NCBI RefSeq assembly: GCF_009725235.1 | Contig: NZ_WJFC01000030.1 | Coordinates: forward strand, 26,925-90,924 | DNA: 64,000 nt | From: Scytonema sp. UIC 10036 | GTDB taxonomy: Bacteria > Cyanobacteriota > Cyanobacteriia > Cyanobacteriales > Nostocaceae | Direction: 5' to 3' | Shown: positions 62,655 to 64,000 of the stretch, piece by piece | Layout of the letters: every line of letters starts with the position of its first letter | Position numbering within the stretch: position 1 is the stretch's first letter | The notes under the pieces: generated by a model | Database searches by the model: none | The model's input: only the letters and a program-made list of their open reading frames with translations | What the model was told of the DNA's origin: nothing | Program-made: the position numbers and the translations under genes

Positions 62655-63815
62655 TCATACATCAACAGTACGACCTTTCTGAGGAAAAATCCCCCCAGGC
62701 TTCACCTGTAAAAACACAATAATCAGCGCAAACACCGTTGCCTTTGCCATACTTGTTGTTGCAAAGAACGCAAACAGATCCGCTAGAGGTTTAACAGGAG
62801 TCAACAACGAAGCCAAAGTTGCAGAACCAATCAAGTAATTCGCCGTACCAATTCCCAATGCTGCCACAATAGTTCCCACCAGGTTCCCCACACCACCCAC
62901 AACAACAACCATAAAAGTATCGATAATGTAGTTTTGCCCTGTATTTGGACCCACCGAACCGAGTAAACTAATGGCACAACCAGCCACACCAGCCAATCCC
63001 GAACCCAATGCAAAAGTAATTGCATCAACTTTTTGAGTCGGAATGCCCAAACAAGCGCTCATGCTGCGATTTTGCGTGACAGCGCGAATCCTTAATCCCC
63101 AATGAGAGCGTTGCAAAAATAGGTAAATTCCCGTTACACAAAGAATCGTTAAAGCAATAATAAATAATCTCGGATAAGGCAATTGCACGCCGAGCAAAGA
63201 TATTCCATCTTGCAACCAACTAGGAGCAGTGACATCCAAATTTTGAGCACCAAACCAAGGTTGAGTCATTGCTAACTTATAAGTTTCGCTCAAAAACTTA
63301 CCAGTTGCGATAGCCACCCCCACTGACAGGAACAAGATCGCAGCTACAACCAAAGAACGAATTCTGCCAAAACCCGTGCGCCTCTTTAAAATCCACAAAC
63401 CGCCAAAAAACAACAACAGAAACAGGGCGATGCCAATGACAAGCACCGAATTCACACTCCGAACAAACTGCTGCAAAATTAAACTCACACCCCAAGTTGC
63501 CAGTAAAGTTTCTAAGGGACGCCCGTAGAGATATCGAATCACCCCCCGTTCTAGCAGCCATCCCACAGCAGCCGTTAGCAAAAAAGCTATAATTAGGGCA
63601 AAAAAGATATAAATTTCAAACCATACTCCACCTAGTTGTTTGCAACCATTTTGCACAACAAATGTTGTGTATGCTCCCAACATCATCAACTCGCCATGTG
63701 CCATGTTGATAACGCCCATGAGTCCAAAGACAATAGCCAATCCCAGCGCTGCAATTAATAACACAGCACCAATACTAATACCATTAAATACGGCTTCCAA
63801 AAACCCTGCAAACAC
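62655..63815 (-). CDS. urtB: Urea ABC transporter permease UrtB
   Basis: A 386-residue permease of the LivH type: GLAIVFGLMGVINMAHGELM (conserved loop), LLATWGVSLILQQFVRSVNS, TYKLAMTQPWFGAQNLDVTA and VVVVGGVGNLVGTIVAALGI. The start is GTG at 63815, following AAGGAGGAAAAA. urtC follows 33 bp later. The substrate-binding urtA, normally first in the operon, is not in the window; the space upstream is filled by heptamer repeats, so either urtA lies beyond 64000 or the two are transcribed apart. Confidence 0.94.
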   Translation of the reverse strand: MFAGFLEAVFNGISIGAVLLIAALGLAIVFGLMGVINMAHGELMMLGAYTTFVVQNGCKQLGGVWFEIYIFFALIIAFLLTAAVGWLLERGVIRYLYGRPLETLLATWGVSLILQQFVRSVNSVLVIGIALFLLLFFGGLWILKRRTGFGRIRSLVVAAILFLSVGVAIATGKFLSETYKLAMTQPWFGAQNLDVTAPSWLQDGISLLGVQLPYPRLFIIALTILCVTGIYLFLQRSHWGLRIRAVTQNRSMSACLGIPTQKVDAITFALGSGLAGVAGCAISLLGSVGPNTGQNYIIDTFMVVVVGGVGNLVGTIVAALGIGTANYLIGSATLASLLTPVKPLADLFAFFATTSMAKATVFALIIVFLQVKPGGIFPQKGRTVDV

Positions 63816-63829
63816 TTTTTCCTCCTTAA

Positions 63830-64000
63830 TTGTTAGTTGTTAGTTGTTAGTTGTTAGTTGTTGGTTGTTGGTTGTTGGTTGTTTTTTACTACTAACCACT
63901 AACCACTAACCACTAACCACTAACCACTAACCACTAACCACTAACCACTAACCACTAACCACTAACCACTAACCACTAACCACTAACCACTAACCACTAA
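63830..64000. repeat. Long heptamer tandem array (TTAGTTG, TTGGTTG then CCACTAA)
   Basis: About six TTAGTTG/TTGGTTG heptamers, then a short unique part (TTTTTTACTA), then about 15 perfect CCACTAA heptamers running to the window edge. This type of short tandemly repeated sequence is typical of heterocystous cyanobacteria. No spacers, so not a CRISPR. Confidence 0.9.

Noticed and set aside
63895..64000. Possible CRISPR array
   Set aside because: The repeats are directly joined heptamers without spacers; this is a short tandem repeat array. No other region has repeat-spacer structure and no cas gene is present.

Overview
The window comes from a cyanobacterium, most likely a filamentous, heterocyst-type (Nostocales-like) strain. 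The evidence is the very frequent HIP1-type octamer GCGATCGC, heptamer short tandem repeats (CCACTAA, TTAGTTG), a fragment of the photosystem II gene psbA, Uma2-family paralogues, a giant Ser/Thr-kinase/ATPase/histidine-kinase fusion, and a urea-transporter operon (urtBCDE). The species cannot be named from the sequence alone. The region is gene-sparse and full of small inverted-repeat elements, gene fragments and decayed genes.

Layout. 0-8.4 kb: the N-terminal end of a chitinase-like gene, a LysM protein, several miniature inverted-repeat elements (one set of three abutting head to tail), a tricorn-protease C-terminal half without its propeller, an SPFH/slipin protein, a duplicated 0.6-0.7 kb unit carrying tRNA-like genes, and a 54-codon psbA fragment. 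8.4-16 kb: a 1935-aa trifunctional kinase, then a methyltransferase/HAD-hydrolase pair. 16.4-18.4 kb: an rtcB RNA-ligase gene broken by an in-frame 150-aa mini-intein and, further on, by a 299-nt group I-like intron. 18.4-23 kb: an ATP-grasp protein, three Uma2 proteins (two in tandem duplication) and a methyltransferase. 23-35 kb: a patchwork of redox and regulatory genes (frameshifted epimerase, SDR, AraC, truncated MocR, NmrA-like protein, stop-interrupted cupin), an RTX protein, HigBA and HicAB toxin-antitoxin pairs, and transposase remnants. 35.6-42.7 kb: a transketolase-like enzyme, Uma2, archease, a CobW-type GTPase, two broken trypsin-like proteases, and a second, uninterrupted rtcB. 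43-46.8 kb: a four-gene membrane/aminopropyltransferase cluster. 47-53 kb: a RelBE/ParE-like pair, a 2-oxoacid dehydrogenase E2, YlqD, and a long-chain acyl-CoA ligase. 53-60 kb: two paralogous GT39-type membrane glycosyltransferases and a fragment of a third, a Rieske oxygenase with a divergent TetR regulator. 60-63.8 kb: urtE, urtD, urtC, urtB; urtA would lie past the right edge beyond a long heptamer repeat.

How the genes fit together. The second rtcB and archease (39-42.6 kb) form a recognisable RNA-ligation set; RtcB joins 2',3'-cyclic-phosphate and 5'-OH RNA ends and archease promotes its turnover. The first rtcB is the most striking object here. The intein sits directly before the active-site cysteine codon. 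The intron sits directly before the active-site Asn-His codons. Removing both restores a continuous 393-aa RtcB. Several short palindromic repeats have moved through this genome; one has put a stop codon inside a cupin gene without shifting its frame.
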